From Apostichopus japonicus (lineage: Eukaryota; Echinodermata; Holothuroidea; Aspidochirotida; Stichopodidae), in NCBI RefSeq assembly GCF_037975245.1, contig NC_092566.1:15497501-15561500 (forward strand): a stretch of 64,000 bases of DNA, read 5' to 3'. Positions 13,485 to 26,900 of the stretch are shown piece after piece. The translations under genes and the position numbers were made by a program. Under the pieces are notes generated by a model that was not told where the DNA came from, did no database searches, and saw only the letters and a program-made list of their open reading frames with translations. The stretch's first letter is position 1; each line of letters begins with the position of its first letter.

Positions 13485-15082
13485 TAATACGTAATAACAA
13501 TAAAATATGTGACCGGAATATGCTTTATATCTTATAGAAGATCCTTTTTGAAAGTTTTCTTTTTACATTATTTCTAAGAAAGATAGTTCAGTTACCCTAT
13601 GTGTAGTCTCAAGGTTAATTCAATGCGAGATAGTATTTGTGAGGTAATCGCTCTGTTGTCATTAGCAGGAATGGAAATAACTTAAGATTAAGCCCTCTAA
13701 AACATCATTCATCTCGACAGATGTCAAAATTTCATATTTATGATGGGTGGGCAAGTTTAATTCAAACTGACATACATCTGCATGGGGGGGGGGGGGGAAT
13801 AGCGGCTCTCAAGACATAACTGCAGCATAGAGTTACGGAACATCTAAAGTGCCTTTCAGAGTTAAACGGGTTTATATATTTCTTCGTTCTTTCTTTCTGA
13901 TTTTTCTCGATAAAGTATAACTGTCTAATAATCATTACTTTCAGACTCTAAAATCGTATCCTTTTCGCGCGTTTACCGACACAGTTATAAGTTTACCCGT
14001 TCTATGTTGTTCATTTGATTTTTCGACCTTGCAGACTTACTGACAGACTTTCAATCCAGCCGTTTGGACTTACTGACCTACCGCAATGTCTGAATAGTGC
14101 ATGGTTTAGTCAGAGCAAAGCAAATACTTCATTTTGTCGACATTTGGGCCAGTCTGGACCCGTTTGATGTCGAACAACTTTGTAATGTATACATCTAGTC
14201 TTCTTTCCGTTAAACGGTAGGATAGCTGCGTGTTCAAATAGTTCAGATACTGTGTTAGTACCCCTACCCCCCCCCTGCCCCTAACACACACCTTAATAAT
14301 CCATCTTTCTAATTTCAGCCTATCTGCAATGCAAGCAGGTACAAACCCAACCGGAAAATACCTGATTTTGAATTCAACGGTAATAAAATTAATATCCTGG
14401 TAGATACACATGAGATGGTTATCAAAGCTTCCTTAGTTGATATAACCGCATGACATCATAGTTTAGATTCCTCAGAGGTCAAATGTCAAATTAATTCACT
14501 CGTTCATGACTGTCGCTAATGAGTTCAGACGAGAAGATATGTGACATAAGTTAATAATAAGTGACTTTTTTTTATTGTTCTTTTTATTCATCACTGTCAT
14601 AAAAAGCTGTTAAGGTGCATGTTACTGGGAAACGTGTTGTAAACACGACCAAATGCCTTTGATTAAGAGCTATAATAAATGCTTGAACTTCGTAGTAAGT
14701 ATACCTTGGTAAAGTTGCATTCTTGTGGTTAAAAGGTGGGAAGTATCTCGTATGGCATAAAGTAAAATTTTAAGTACGAATTTATTGGACAAATTAATTG
14801 AAAACCAGTAAAAAAGTCTTCTACTCTAATATACCATAGCTGTAATGCATATTCAACAAAATATTATGATCGTTGGTATAACGAAAAAAGAAACAAAAAT
14901 GAAATAAAATAGGAAGGTTAACGAGAATGCCTCTGTCTATAGAGTCTAGAGTGTGTTATTCATCTACATGAGCTAATACAAGCTCTGTGGAGTGACGTGC
15001 TAGCTAGTGCAATCTCTGTGGGGTGAGGAGATTGTCAAAGTGATTAGGTTTCGAAAGTTGCAGTTATAGTACGAAACATATT
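13485..15082. other. unrecognised sequence
   Basis: A G run near 13785 and a C run near 14265. No supported feature. Confidence 0.55.
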
Positions 15083-15640
15083 TATGTAATGTAATGTAAA
15101 TAAAATCTTATATAGCGCACTACGCGCGATGCATCTGTGCGCTTTACAAACAATCTATACAATACAATGCCATAAAACATTAAATAGAAAAAATAGTAAA
15201 TACATATACCATCTACAGAAATATACAGGAATATGAGATCGAAAAACTATTAAAAGTACTGGTGAAGCGTAAAGCGATAAAACAGAATGACTACAAAATC
15301 TACAATTTGAATGCTAAAAAGTGATAATTCCAATTGAAGTTAGAACCTAAAAACCAACACGACAGAACAATATAAAACAGATATAAACAGGAATATGAGA
15401 TCGAAAAACTAATAAAAGCACTGGTGAAGCGTAAAGCGATAAAACAGATTGACTACAAAATCTACAATTTGAATGCTAAAAAGTGAAGATTCCAATTGAA
15501 GTTAGAACCTAAAAACCAACACGACAGAACAACATAAAAACTAAAAAATCCTAGAAACCATCTTTGTAGTGCTCTTGAAAGAGATGCGTTTTCAGGTGTG
15601 ACTTGAAGGAGGTGAAGTATTAAATATTGACCGTTCTAAC
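15083..15640 (-). mobile_element. LINE 3' end with a duplicated 3' UTR unit
   Basis: On the minus strand, FTSFKSHLKTHLFQEHYKDGF and a stop (15551-15553) match the usual LINE reverse transcriptase C-terminus (FKSxLKTHLF). The following 3' UTR contains a 162-bp unit twice, then GCGCTATATAAGATTTTATT and a (TTACA)n-like end at 15083-15100. Confidence 0.65.
15226..15549. repeat. 162-bp tandem duplication in the LINE 3' UTR
   Basis: CAGGAATATGAGATCGAAAA starts at 15226 and again at 15388. The two copies differ by only a few substitutions. Confidence 0.9.
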
Positions 15641-16721
15641 ATTTTCTTGAACTTTGGCATGGCAAGATGAAACATGTTAAGTCGTCCATGGTATGAGTCT
15701 AAGGGGGATGGGTATCCCATTAGGCTCCCCCTTTGAGAAATTTAGGTCAAATGTAGGGTACTTAGATACAAAATGGTATATTGCAATGCCATACTATATG
15801 ACACAATGTTGAACTAAGCATCGACCGTGTGTATTTTGTACCGCATATACATATCATATAATTATGTACTGTAACACTACAAAGTATTGTAATTGTGTGC
15901 TAAGGACTTAGCGAACCCCCTCCCCCTCCCTCCTCCACCCACCTCCGCTACTTTTATTCGTATACGCGACTTCGTCCCTGCTTTTGTCACCTTTTTCGAA
16001 GAGGTGTTAAGATATAACCTCGAGTTCGTTATTAATCTTGCTAGCTGTATTTATCGTGGACTTTAAGCTTCGTAGCATGACTGGACTTCAAACAATAATA
16101 TACTAATTAGGCTTGAGAAAGGCGCAGTTATAATATACGAAACACATTAACGCGATTGGACAGTAACCTTTCTAATATTTTGAAAGACATGGTACGATAT
16201 AAATAAAGGACAATAATATGTAAATCAACTTTTGTCCTCCCCTTTACGAAGGAGTGGTAAAAACCTTGGCGACCATCTTGAAGTATAGATTAGTACTATA
16301 CAAGATATTAAATGATGACTGAATGCACAAGATATGTATTTATTGACCACTGCTTTTTTTAATCCAATAACCCATTAAGTATTTCAGGCTCATCAGTTAG
16401 AGTGGCTGGATTACTTAGACTAACAAACAGACCATTTGGGTCAGTTCTTTACCGTAGATGTAACACAAATTAAGAAAGGACAGCATCAGATGTTGATTGC
16501 CTCAAACAATATGTTTTTAAAATGTATTGTAAATTTGACAAGAACAATTTGAATGTCATACAAGAGTGCTCCGTTGTTCGTACGATGTTAAAAGACCGTG
16601 TTTTGGTAGTTATTAGCATTTTATAAAACAATGGATTTTAAATTAACATAAATACCTGTACTGCACGAGGGGACAAAGGCATTCCAGTGATTAACCATAT
16701 TATATAGCTGAATATCTTATA
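15641..16721. other. unrecognised sequence
   Basis: May include more of the LINE upstream of its recognisable C-terminus, but no protein match is visible. Confidence 0.5.
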
Positions 16722-18707
16722 CAGGGGCGTATCCAGGATTTTCTAATCCGGGGGGCGCGAATTACTATCTAAGCGGAGCGCCACCATCGGTTGGCGCGCA
16801 GCGTACAAGAAAATTTCTGGTTTTGATACCACCCAGATCACCGGAAACGGCACTTCTCGGGCTTGAAAATAACCAACCAGATGTACACTTTTTGCCTGAG
16901 AACCAAGTGTTTCCCAATAGTTCTTTCCATCCATAACCTTTTTGAAGATTGTCACCAGTCACAAAACATGTTCGACCTCATCGCATCTCCCGTGGATCAT
17001 TGCTGTTGTAGGTGATTCTACGTCGCGCCACACAATATCCGTCAGCCCCACTTTTCAAGGTTTTAAGCCCATTATTTGTTCAGAATTTGAAAATTCACGT
17101 TTCTCGTGAATAAACTCACCTCAAAACATATCCATAACGTTGCACAAAATTTCATCTATGGACAAACAATATAGAAAAACCTCCTTCAACCCCTAACAGA
17201 CCGGTCAAAATTGCACGAGTAGAGGGAAGTGTGATGAAGAATGCTGGTCAGAAATTTTCGAAAATTCAGACACAGTTAATTTCTTGGTGTACAAATATTA
17301 AAACCTCTTATAACGGCTATTATAAAACTTCGTTGAAGGAAATGAAAAAATAGCAGATATTTCCGAAACCGAACACTACACACATAGGCGTAGGAGGCGG
17401 AGGGGGGGGGGGGGCTACAGCCCCTAATTCGCCATTACTAATGTAAAAGAGTTTTTACATAATTGGACCCCCATGCTTTTTCTCCATCTACATAAGACAT
17501 TTCGTCGTTTACATTAGCATCCCGCGGTATACTGCGCAACTTTCACGGACCGTACGGTACACGATGGCATGCGATGTCATAACCGATGCTTAGTAGTAGT
17601 AGTAAGTTGAGTCTCGTCTATCCGACATGCTCAGTTATTAACCTCCGCCACGTATCACGATCTTGCGCAAGGTTTATTGCTTCCTCGAAATTGTTAATAT
17701 TAATGTCCTTCAATTGCGACTTTAACCGATGCTTGCTTATATGATATTGACATTAACATGTTGAACGCGCGCGGAGCGCGAACATTTTTGGCTATTTTTT
17801 CGGGCAAGTCGGACAATTTTGAGGCTGTTCATCCTGGAACGCCATTTTCATGCTCACTGATATGATGTGATATCTACTGTTTGCTTTACAAATTCGAACA
17901 GGCTCGTAGCGAGGAATTTGCCAAGAGAGGGGCGAAGCCTGTAGGCAAATTATCTAAGCGTAGCTCCACCATAAGTTGGCGCGAAGCGTACAAGAAAATT
18001 TTGCCCGAAAATGCCTCCCAGATCGCTGGAAATGGCACTACCCAGGACCATTTGTTGGCGCGAAGCGTACAAGCAAATTCTTGCCGAAAATGCCTCCCAG
18101 ATCGCTGGAAATGACACTTCCCAGGCCTTGTAAGTTGCATCTAAGCACTTTCTATTTTGAAATTACTAGCGATATCATAACAAATAATGCTGCAGGGGGG
18201 GGGTGGGGCGGTCGCCCCCTTTCCCGAAATGCATCATGTTCCCCGACGACACGGTCGAGTTCGAGACCAGCCACAGTTGGTTTCATAGCACAATTCTACA
18301 ATTGTTTAAGGCGTATATACACACACACGCGTTATGACAGACCATATATAGTATATATATATATAGATCATGAGTGAGAGAGGAAAAATGGAAACGTCAA
18401 AAATGGAGTTGTCGGTGTAAGGGGTAGGGTGAGGCACACGCCCCTTCCGAAATCCTTGATTCGTCACTGGCTACCCTGTGTATATAATAGGGATCAGCGC
18501 TGTAATGATGTCACTGTTCCTCTTTCTCTTCCCGGTGTCTTTGCGTTTTCCTTCTACTTTCTCCTTTTCTTCTCTTTCTTTTCCCTTCCTTCCTCTCCTC
18601 CTCCTCTTTTTTCCCCTCTATTTTCCTTTTTTCTTCTCTTTTTTTTCTCTCCTCTTTTTCTTACCCGGGGGGCGCGCGCCCCAACGCCCCCCCTGGATAC
18701 GCGCCTG
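16722..18707. mobile_element. hAT-type non-autonomous element, TIR CAGGGGCGTATCCAGG, 5-bp target duplication
   Basis: It starts CAGGGGCGTATCCAGG and ends CCTGGATACGCGCCTG, the imperfect inverse. TTATA flanks both ends (16717-16721 and 18708-18712). G/C runs lie just inside each TIR. There is no transposase reading frame. The interior holds two copies of the shared module (16763-16863; 17950-18049, the latter partly repeated to 18126), so it may be a composite. A 5-bp target duplication fits the hAT5 group. Confidence 0.75.
18514..18665. repeat. pyrimidine-rich tract inside the 16722-18707 element
   Basis: CT-rich on the plus strand for about 150 bp, directly inside the right TIR. Confidence 0.85.
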
Positions 18708-18840
18708 TTATAGTTAAAATCATTAAATTTCTCATATAAACTGCCGGTCCTCTTTGTACTGTTATTACCTTCTTGTTCCTTATTGGCTTCTTATTTTTCC
18801 ATGACAAATTTCACAAGTTTCTTCATTATGAACTGCTATT

Positions 18841-19243
18841 CAATGGCGTAGGAAGGTACTTTTGAGTGGGGGGCTGAAGACTGATGGCCGGCCTGGGGGA
18901 GGGGTCTAAGGGAGAGGTCTAAGGGGAGGGGGTGTCCCCCTCCCCTTTGGGGAAGGGGAGGGGTGTCCCCCTCCCCTTTGGATTTTTGCATTTCCAGGTG
19001 GCCTCAGATGCAATTTGGTGCAATATAGCACACTTCAACACCCACTCCATTTTGTAAATAATTTTGCATTTTCACCTGGCCTTAGATGCAATTTGGTGCT
19101 CCAAATGAGATTTTTTTCTCAGTTGGAAATGAAAAAGGGGTTTTCTGACTTGCGGAGCAGGGGGGGGGCGGAATGATACTTCCGCCCCCCATATTTTTCA
19201 CTGGGGGGCTGGCTCCCCCAGCCCCCCGGTTCCTACGCCCTTG
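18841..19243. mobile_element. hAT MITE, TIR CAAGGGCGTAGGAA, 8-bp target duplication CTGCTATT
   Basis: The left end reads CAATGGCGTAGGAA and the right end TTCCTACGCCCTTG. CTGCTATT is directly repeated at 18833-18840 and 19244-19251, the 8-bp duplication expected for hAT. The interior is G/C-run rich and non-coding, with an internal repeat of a GGGGTGTCCCCCTCCCC motif. Confidence 0.9.
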
Positions 19244-19251
19244 CTGCTATT

Positions 19252-20608
19252 ACAGTTCAACATATGCCCACTCTTGCTCAAGATGTATTCTCTACAGTCA
19301 TAAATTAGAGATAAACACATTTCTTTGGCATCTTTCCTCGAAGAAATAATCTGTTGTCAACTGATGTTTACTGGCCAGATATACAGTCTGATATGCAAAT
19401 CCATATAATAGGCAACTCATTTCTTAAAGCAGTTTCATTTTGGGAAGGGAGGGGAGGGAAAGGGAATCGATTAACGAAAAAACTGAAAGCATTATAATGT
19501 TGTTGTTTTAGAAAAACATAAATATGTAGGCGACGTAATGTTCAAGAACCGAATGGATTTGTAAATAATTTGTTTACTGGACTTCATTAAGACTTATTAC
19601 CTTACTACCCTGTAGTTTTAGAGCGCTCGAATTGGAGGGGAGGCATTTAATAATTAACCATGTACTGATCTTATATTTCCCTAAGATTAAACTCACCCAC
19701 CTCCCCCCCCCCTCCCAATATGCCCCTCCGTTTCTGGAAGACTCAGTTAAGGGCGCACGTGGGAGGTGTGGAGATTCAGTTTAATTCCTTGTTTTTTATG
19801 TAAATGCAGGCTGACGTAGAGTGGAAAACAAACAAACAACTTTCTCATTGTTTAGACTAAACCCAGCTGCAAATCCAGGTGTGAATTCCAACAGGGTAGG
19901 CTAAACTCTTTAAAATCTCCGTTGACAATTTTCAATCAATTTTAACAGCTGTGACTACATATCCAAACTTAAGTATACTTTAACCAGACAGAGCCCTTTA
20001 GTGATGCGGCTTTCTAAGGAGAACATTCCAAGCCGCCATTTTTGTTACGTCTACTCAAGCTTTATGTAGGCCTAATGGTTGAATACAACACGTTTCTATG
20101 TTGTATATACATATATATAGCTATTAAACTGTTATCTTACACAAGCCTTTCGAAGGAATTCGTTATCGAGTGGATCTAGTTGGTGTCTATTCTTGCATAG
20201 GCTTTCTCTTTGGTGTCTTTATACTTACAATGTATCATATTAAATGCATCAAATACTATTTTAGTACACGTTTGTTACGAACACGTTCAATAGACAGCTG
20301 TGACATAGATAAACAACATAGATAAACAAAAAATCACAAACAATGCTTGAATGTCACTTATAATGCTTCACTATCACATAGGCCTACTGCAAATGAGGAG
20401 TATGACATTTAAACAAGAAAAGCCAAGGAAAATAGTAAAAAAATTCTTAGTCTAGAAAACATGGTTGTATAACAGCACTGTCTATGAGTGTATTGTATGT
20501 ACTGTTTCTTTTGGTATCCATTCGTGTATCTTCGCTATACCATTCTGTGTTAGCGCATAACTAGCTATTATAGTTATATTCATTTCGTCGATATCAGCGA
20601 TCACGAAC
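19252..20608. other. unrecognised sequence
   Basis: A poly-C stretch near 19704-19712. No gene or repeat recognised. Confidence 0.55.
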
Positions 20609-21050
20609 CAGTGGCGGAGCGTCCATACAGTCAGGGTGGGGGGGGGGGCGGATGCCCCATTGACGGACTCAAATGGACTGCTGGCGCCCATTACAGCTTT
20701 TTACCACTTTTTACTTATTCGAGAGTATTGACTTTTTTATTGCGCTCTCATCTACCTATTGACATTTGTCACATTTTGTTGGTGTAATTTTCTGACAAAA
20801 TGCTCTAACACCCATATAAACTTCCGACTTGTCACAAATGGCGATGACACCTATTTATTCTTCGTTTATCTGCAAATAGCAAGGCCCGGAAAGGGTCATT
20901 TCCGGCGATCTAGGAAGTATCTTTACTCAAAACATTTCTGTACGCTCCGCGGCAACCTGTGGTGGCGCTCCGCTTAGATAGTGACGAAAGCGCCCTTACA
21001 CACCACCCCCCCCCCCCACCTTCTGACCAATACCCCTTGCTCCGCCACTG
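20609..21050. mobile_element. hAT-like MITE, TIR CAGTGGCGGAGC
   Basis: A 12-bp perfect inverted repeat at 20609-20620 and 21039-21050. Flanks TCACGAAC and TCACGGAT are a possible 8-bp target duplication with two mismatches. The interior carries an inverted copy of the shared module at about 20880-20985 and G11/C12 runs near the ends. Confidence 0.7.
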
Positions 21051-22281
21051 TCACGGATCGCACCCACGCTTGCATATCATTACATCATTTGCCTCCAAAT
21101 CATGCACAAGATGACAGAATAATCTGTAAGCAGCTTAGATTTACATACCTATATGAAACACAAAGTATATTTAATAGTCTAGTTATATATGCTAAACAGA
21201 AAATGCCAAAGTAATTTCCTGTTGAGTAATGTTGATTAAATATCAAATGCCAATCAAATGCTCTAATTTTGTATCTACAGCAATCATGGTAAATTTCATA
21301 CTTTGAAATAATGAACGTGCGGTAGTTTTAGCTAAAATAGCAAACCATTGATGACTTCGAATGAAAAGATACCGCCATTGTTCCCGAGTAGAAATGGTTT
21401 AATCCAGATAGTAACGATCACAAGTCATTTGAAAGGGACCTTGCAGCGTCGTGCACAGAATTCCCAAAGGTGTGCCAACTTTCTAAATCCCCCGACTGAT
21501 ATGGACAGGAACCTTTTTGAAGTTAACATTTACCCCGAATGACAATGGAGGCTCCCCCCTCCCCCCGCACTTCCCTCCCCACTGGAAACGAAGTAGAGAA
21601 ATAGCTTAGGTAAGCAAACCTCTTTCCTCGTTTCTCCCAGTCTCCAAGAACATGAGCAATTTAACATGACAACGGTGATACCGGAAACCCATCCGACATG
21701 GACTTGAACAACTATTATGAGCAACTCCCTGATTCCACTGTCTAACAGACTGTGGGAATATACATCAGCATGAGTGCGAGTACATCAGAGTGAGGTCGAG
21801 TACATCAGCATGAGTACGCCGCGGACAAGTACCGAAGACATTGTCACAGTATCTACAGATATATTATAATTATTTTATAGAGTACCAGAGTACCCTATAG
21901 AACGACTATGAGTACAACTCTAGTACCAGTACTGCGCGCCAGTACTGCCGTATACGATGTCAGGCAAAATGTGCTATATATAATACGAGTACTAGTAGTA
22001 TAGGGACTCACTATGCAAGTATATAAAGTACGCCCACTTGCTGTGTGGAGTTCCATGTCAGTCGAGACGTCGGGCAAGATCAAAATATATGTGGCTGGAT
22101 CTTACATATTGATCGTTCAAGGATTTATTATTTATCAGAGAACCTATATATGTTGATATCATTATAAGGAATACGTCACCTTTGAATTGCTTACTTAATA
22201 ATCTTAAAATACTCATAAGATGACTTCTTCAAGACGTGTTTGAAATAGTTCATTGAATTAAACTTGACTGTGGTATTGTGA
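20620..22281 (+). repeat. 1.66-kb tandem duplication, unit 1
   Basis: 1662 bp, directly followed by a nearly identical unit 2. It starts inside the left TIR of the hAT-like MITE and ends in TATTGTGA. Apart from that MITE it holds unrecognised sequence and a GTAC-rich section (21775-22035). No convincing coding region. Confidence 0.95.
22020..22028 (+). promoter_or_regulatory. TATA-box-like site in duplication unit 1
   Basis: TATATAAAG, with AGTTCC about 30 bp downstream and GAGACGTCG further on. Repeated at 23680-23688 in unit 2. No gene follows that I can recognise, so this may be chance in AT-rich DNA. Confidence 0.25.
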
Positions 22282-23943
22282 CGTCCATACAGTCAGGGTG
22301 GGGGGGGGGGCGGATGCCCCATTGACGGACTCAAATGGACTGCTGGCGCCCATTACAGCTTTTTACCACTTTTTACTTATTCGAGAGTATTGACTTTTTT
22401 ATTGCGCTCTCATCTACCTATTGACATTTGTCACATTTTGTTGGTGTAATTTTCTGACAAAATGCTCTAACACCCATATAAACTTCCGACTTGTCACAAA
22501 TGGCGATGACACCTATTTATTCTTCGTTTATCTGCAAATAGCAAGGCCCGGAAAGGGTCATTTCCGGCGATCTAGGAAGTATCTTTACTCAAAACATTTC
22601 TGTACGCTCCGCGGCAACCTGTGGTGGCGCTCCGCTTAGATAGTGACGAAAGCGCCCTTACACACCACCCCCCCCCCACCTTCTGACCAATACCCCTTGC
22701 TCCGCCACTGTCACGGATCGCACCCACGCTTGCATATCATTACATCATTTGCCTCCAAATCATGCACAAGATGACAGAATAATCTGTAAGCAGCTTAGAT
22801 TTACATACCTATATGAAACACAAAGTATATTTAATAGTCTAGTTATATATGCTAAACAGAAAATGCCAAAGTAATTTCCTGTTGAGTAATGTTGATTAAA
22901 TATCAAATGCCAATCAAATGCTCTAATTTTGTATCTACAGCAATCATGGTAAATTTCATACTTTGAAATAATGAACGTGCGGTAGTTTTAGCTAAAATAG
23001 CAAACCATTGATGACTTCGAATGAAAAGATACCGCCATTGTTCCCGAGTAGAAATGGTTTAATCCAGATAGTAACGATCACAAGTCATTTGAAAGGGACC
23101 TTGCAGCGTCGTGCACAGAATTCCCAAAGGTGTGCCAACTTTCTAAATCCCCCGACTGATATGGACAGGAACCTTTTTGAAGTTAACATTTACCCCGAAT
23201 GACAATGGAGGCTCCCCCCTCCCCCCGCACTTCCCTCCCCACTGGAAACGAAGTAGAGAAATAGCTTAGGTAAGCAAACCTCTTTCCTCGTTTCTCCCAG
23301 TCTCCAAGAACATGGGCAATTTAACATGACAACGGTGATACCGGAAACCCATCCGACATGGACTTGAACAACTATTATGAGCAACTCCCTGATTCCACTG
23401 TCTAACAGACTGTGGGAATATACATCAGCATGAGTGCGAGTACATCAGAGTGAGGTCGAGTACATCAGCATGAGTACGCCGCGGACAAGTACCGAAGACA
23501 TTGTCACAGTATCTACAGATATATTATAATTATTTTATAGAGTACCAGAGTACCCTATAGAACGACTATGAGTACAACTCTAGTACCAGTACTGCGCGCC
23601 AGTACTGCCGTATACGATGTCAGGCAAAATGTGCTATATATAATACGAGTACTAGTAGTATAGGGACTCACTATGCAAGTATATAAAGTACGCCCACTTG
23701 CTGTGTGGAGTTCCATGTCAGTCGAGACGTCGGGCAAGATCAAAATATATGTGGCTGGATCTTACATATTGATCGTTCAAGGATTTATTATTTATCAGAG
23801 AACCTATATATATTGATATCATTATAAGGAATACGTCACCTTTGAATTGCTTACTTAATAATCTTAAAATACTCATAAGATGACTTCTTCAAGACGTGTT
23901 TGAAATAGTTCATTGAATTAAACTTGACTGTGGTATTGTGACG
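22282..23943 (+). repeat. 1.66-kb tandem duplication, unit 2
   Basis: Identical to unit 1 apart from a C run two bases shorter (22668-22677 versus 21006-21017) and two substitutions (23315, 23812). The MITE copy here lacks its left terminal 11 bp, which fixes the order of events. Two-base CG microhomology at the junctions. Confidence 0.95.
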
Positions 23944-26900
23944 AAGAAATTCACATAAAAATCTACCTCCCCACATCCAACCCCCATCCCCGCAACCCCC
24001 CCCCCCCCCGTGTGGATCGTAGTACTAGCCTCTCTTTTAAGTTATGGCTATTTAAACAAGAGAACACGAAGAATTCATATACGTATACGCTACGTATACC
24101 TATGTATACTAAAAACATGCAAGGGGTATATGAACTTTATATTGGGTCTTCGCAAAAACCTCTGACAAAATAGAAAATATTAATTATAATACACCTTAAA
24201 TAAACAAATTATCCATCTGTACCTCTTTTCCTCATCCCCACCCACACACCCACCCACATGTGCCAAATATTTCCGATGTGAGTTTTTTTACGACTGATGA
24301 AAGTATGATCACTATGCAGAAGCCTACATATTTTGGTGACAGTTTTTATTTCAGTTTCATTATCTAACCTTGGACATAAAGTACTACGTTTAAGCTTTGC
24401 CTCAAAGGTTGTAACTTTTTACAAATGGTTTTTGATTTTTTTTTTATAGAAAATGTATAGTCACTTCATATTTATAATATAGCCCAAATAATAAGGAGAA
24501 TAATTTAAATAAATAATCGGATGCAAATTTGAGCAGTGAAATGTTGAATTTACTTAAGAAACAACCGTTTTTAATTTTTTTTAAAATAAACGATAGAGGT
24601 CAACCACGTGCATATCATGAGAGAATTATCGAATTAGATTCAGTTTCACAGAATCAGCGTGACACATAGGCAGGTCAAAATGCACTTCGTATACAGTTTA
24701 ATCCAATTTTAAAGGCTAAATTGACGAGTCTATCCATTTAAGTGAGTGACGTTAAGTTACAGGGCCCTCAATTCCTGAAATAATTGTGACACATATAGTT
24801 GTCACTTCTTTTTTCAGAGAAGTCGGTCTTAATCAACAAATTACTTTCAGTTTATTAAGAATTTCATGGCAGTTGAGTACGGAATTTTTACGAAACTTTC
24901 CATTTTTTGTCAATTCTTTTCTTGAATTGGCAATATATGTTCCAAGAAAATCGTTGTCTTATACGACGTAACAAGTCTAATATTACACTTGATATCCACT
25001 TGTGCACGTCGACGTCCGCCGGGGAGGGGGGGGGGGGTTGGGGACACAGAGGAGGGGAATTGGAAAGAAAACTTCGGTTCTGATACGCTATTAACCTATT
25101 AATTAATCATCCAACTAATTAACAGGTCAAACCGGCTTATAAAAGTGATTAACCGGTTAACCGGTAAACAGTTATTATTGAATCGGCTTATCAATTTTTG
25201 TTTTAACGAGAGAGGAAATCTTCTTGGTTCTTTTTTACTACTTTTATTTTCCAAGAGGGGGAAACCCTCCCCCTATACCCCACCCCTGTGGACTCCCATG
25301 CAAATTGTTGCAACGTTTTCAAAATATGACGGTTAGTTTCCTGCGAAACGTAGCATAGAAAGCAATTCTACAACAAGACTGTAGAAATCATTATCACCAT
25401 CGTCATCAAATTAAAAGCAATATTTTTGTTTTTTAATTTGTCATTGCGTATTACATATCTCAAAGAAATTTCGTAAGATATTAACCAATCCCTTCGAACC
25501 CTGTAAAGAAAACAATTGACGATAACCGACATGCCCGTGTAGTGTGACATATTCTCAATACGTACATGGTATTCGTATTCAGATTATGAAACAAAGAACT
25601 ATCACCACTAATTGGCTCAAGAACACTTTACAACGAGCACGATGTCTTTTCAGGCTGTGGTAATTTTGTAGGTTTTATTCACACCGGTCACATCAGGTCT
25701 ATAAGGAACTATAAAACATTGGTTGTGTGATAACGCTATCATTTCTGTTGGAAACCTAACTTTTAAAATTAAAGACAAAAAAATTAGTACAACAAGCTTA
25801 AATTTTCATGTTTCTATTAGTGTGATCGAGTCAACATAAGTGTCCAGATCGATTAGGAACAAAAGATAACAGTTTCCCACTTTCGATAATCCCACAGGAC
25901 GATATAACGGGTAACCCCCTGGATATCCTCATTAATAAGAGATTATGAACTGAAGACTTCCCCCCCCCCCCGCCCTCGCGGTAAACAGAAATGGTGATAT
26001 GCACTAGTGAAGAAGTATATATGGAACGCTAAAAGAGTCTCCAAAATACAATATAATGGAGGCCCTGATGACAAGTTTGGTGAATTTTAAATACTGCATG
26101 ATAATATTGTCCGGAGAGCTATAGCGATGATTTGTAAACTATACCGTATAAAACACCGTGCTCATGTTAGAAACAACTACATTTGCTTATATCAGCCATT
26201 TAATGTCAGTTGACTTCATGGACATATCCTTTGGAATATAGCCATGCTTTTTATTTTACAAAAACATGGACATATGACATCATTTTGATGAGGCTTCTGG
26301 CGTCCAACAGGTACACAGTGAGAAGTGTTTTAGTACAAACGTTTTTCTTTTCTGCTTTTTGCCGAATACTTTTTTAATTTCATTGTCTGATTTGTTTTTC
26401 TCTGAACACAGATTCTAAACTTTACGGTTTACGATAAGATATTTTCCAAATATTTTCTGCACATTTATATCATTTTTGTGTCCATAAAGAAGTGGTCATT
26501 TTTACGGTCCTTTACTTAAACACGACGTTATTTTATGACATAACCGGGTCTATCATTTTCTGAAATAAACTTCATTCTAATGTATTGATGAAATAAAGAA
26601 TTTCCTGTCTCTTTTTCTGTCTCTATTTTCACTTGTCGACAAACAGAATCTTTTGGTTTTATTATGAATTTAATTGAAACAAAAGTTGTCAACTTATAAC
26701 TCATTTATTTAAATTTATTTAAATTTTATGTTAATACCACATATCATCCCTACAGGCGTCATTTTTTGACCATTTCAACACTTTTTTGTTTGACCACAAT
26801 TGATTCGAAAACGATGCAATTGATTCCTCGAATCGTGTTTTTCATAAAAATGGAAACGTTTATGGCTGCTGAATATCATTAAAAAAAGGGATTACTATAC

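Noticed and set aside
18427-18471. Possible further nested hAT end (CAGTGACGAATCAAGG on the minus strand)
   Set aside because: No partner TIR located inside the 16722-18707 element.
20620-23943. LTR pair of a retrotransposon
   Set aside because: The two copies are directly adjacent with nothing between them and do not begin TG or end CA; a simple tandem duplication fits.
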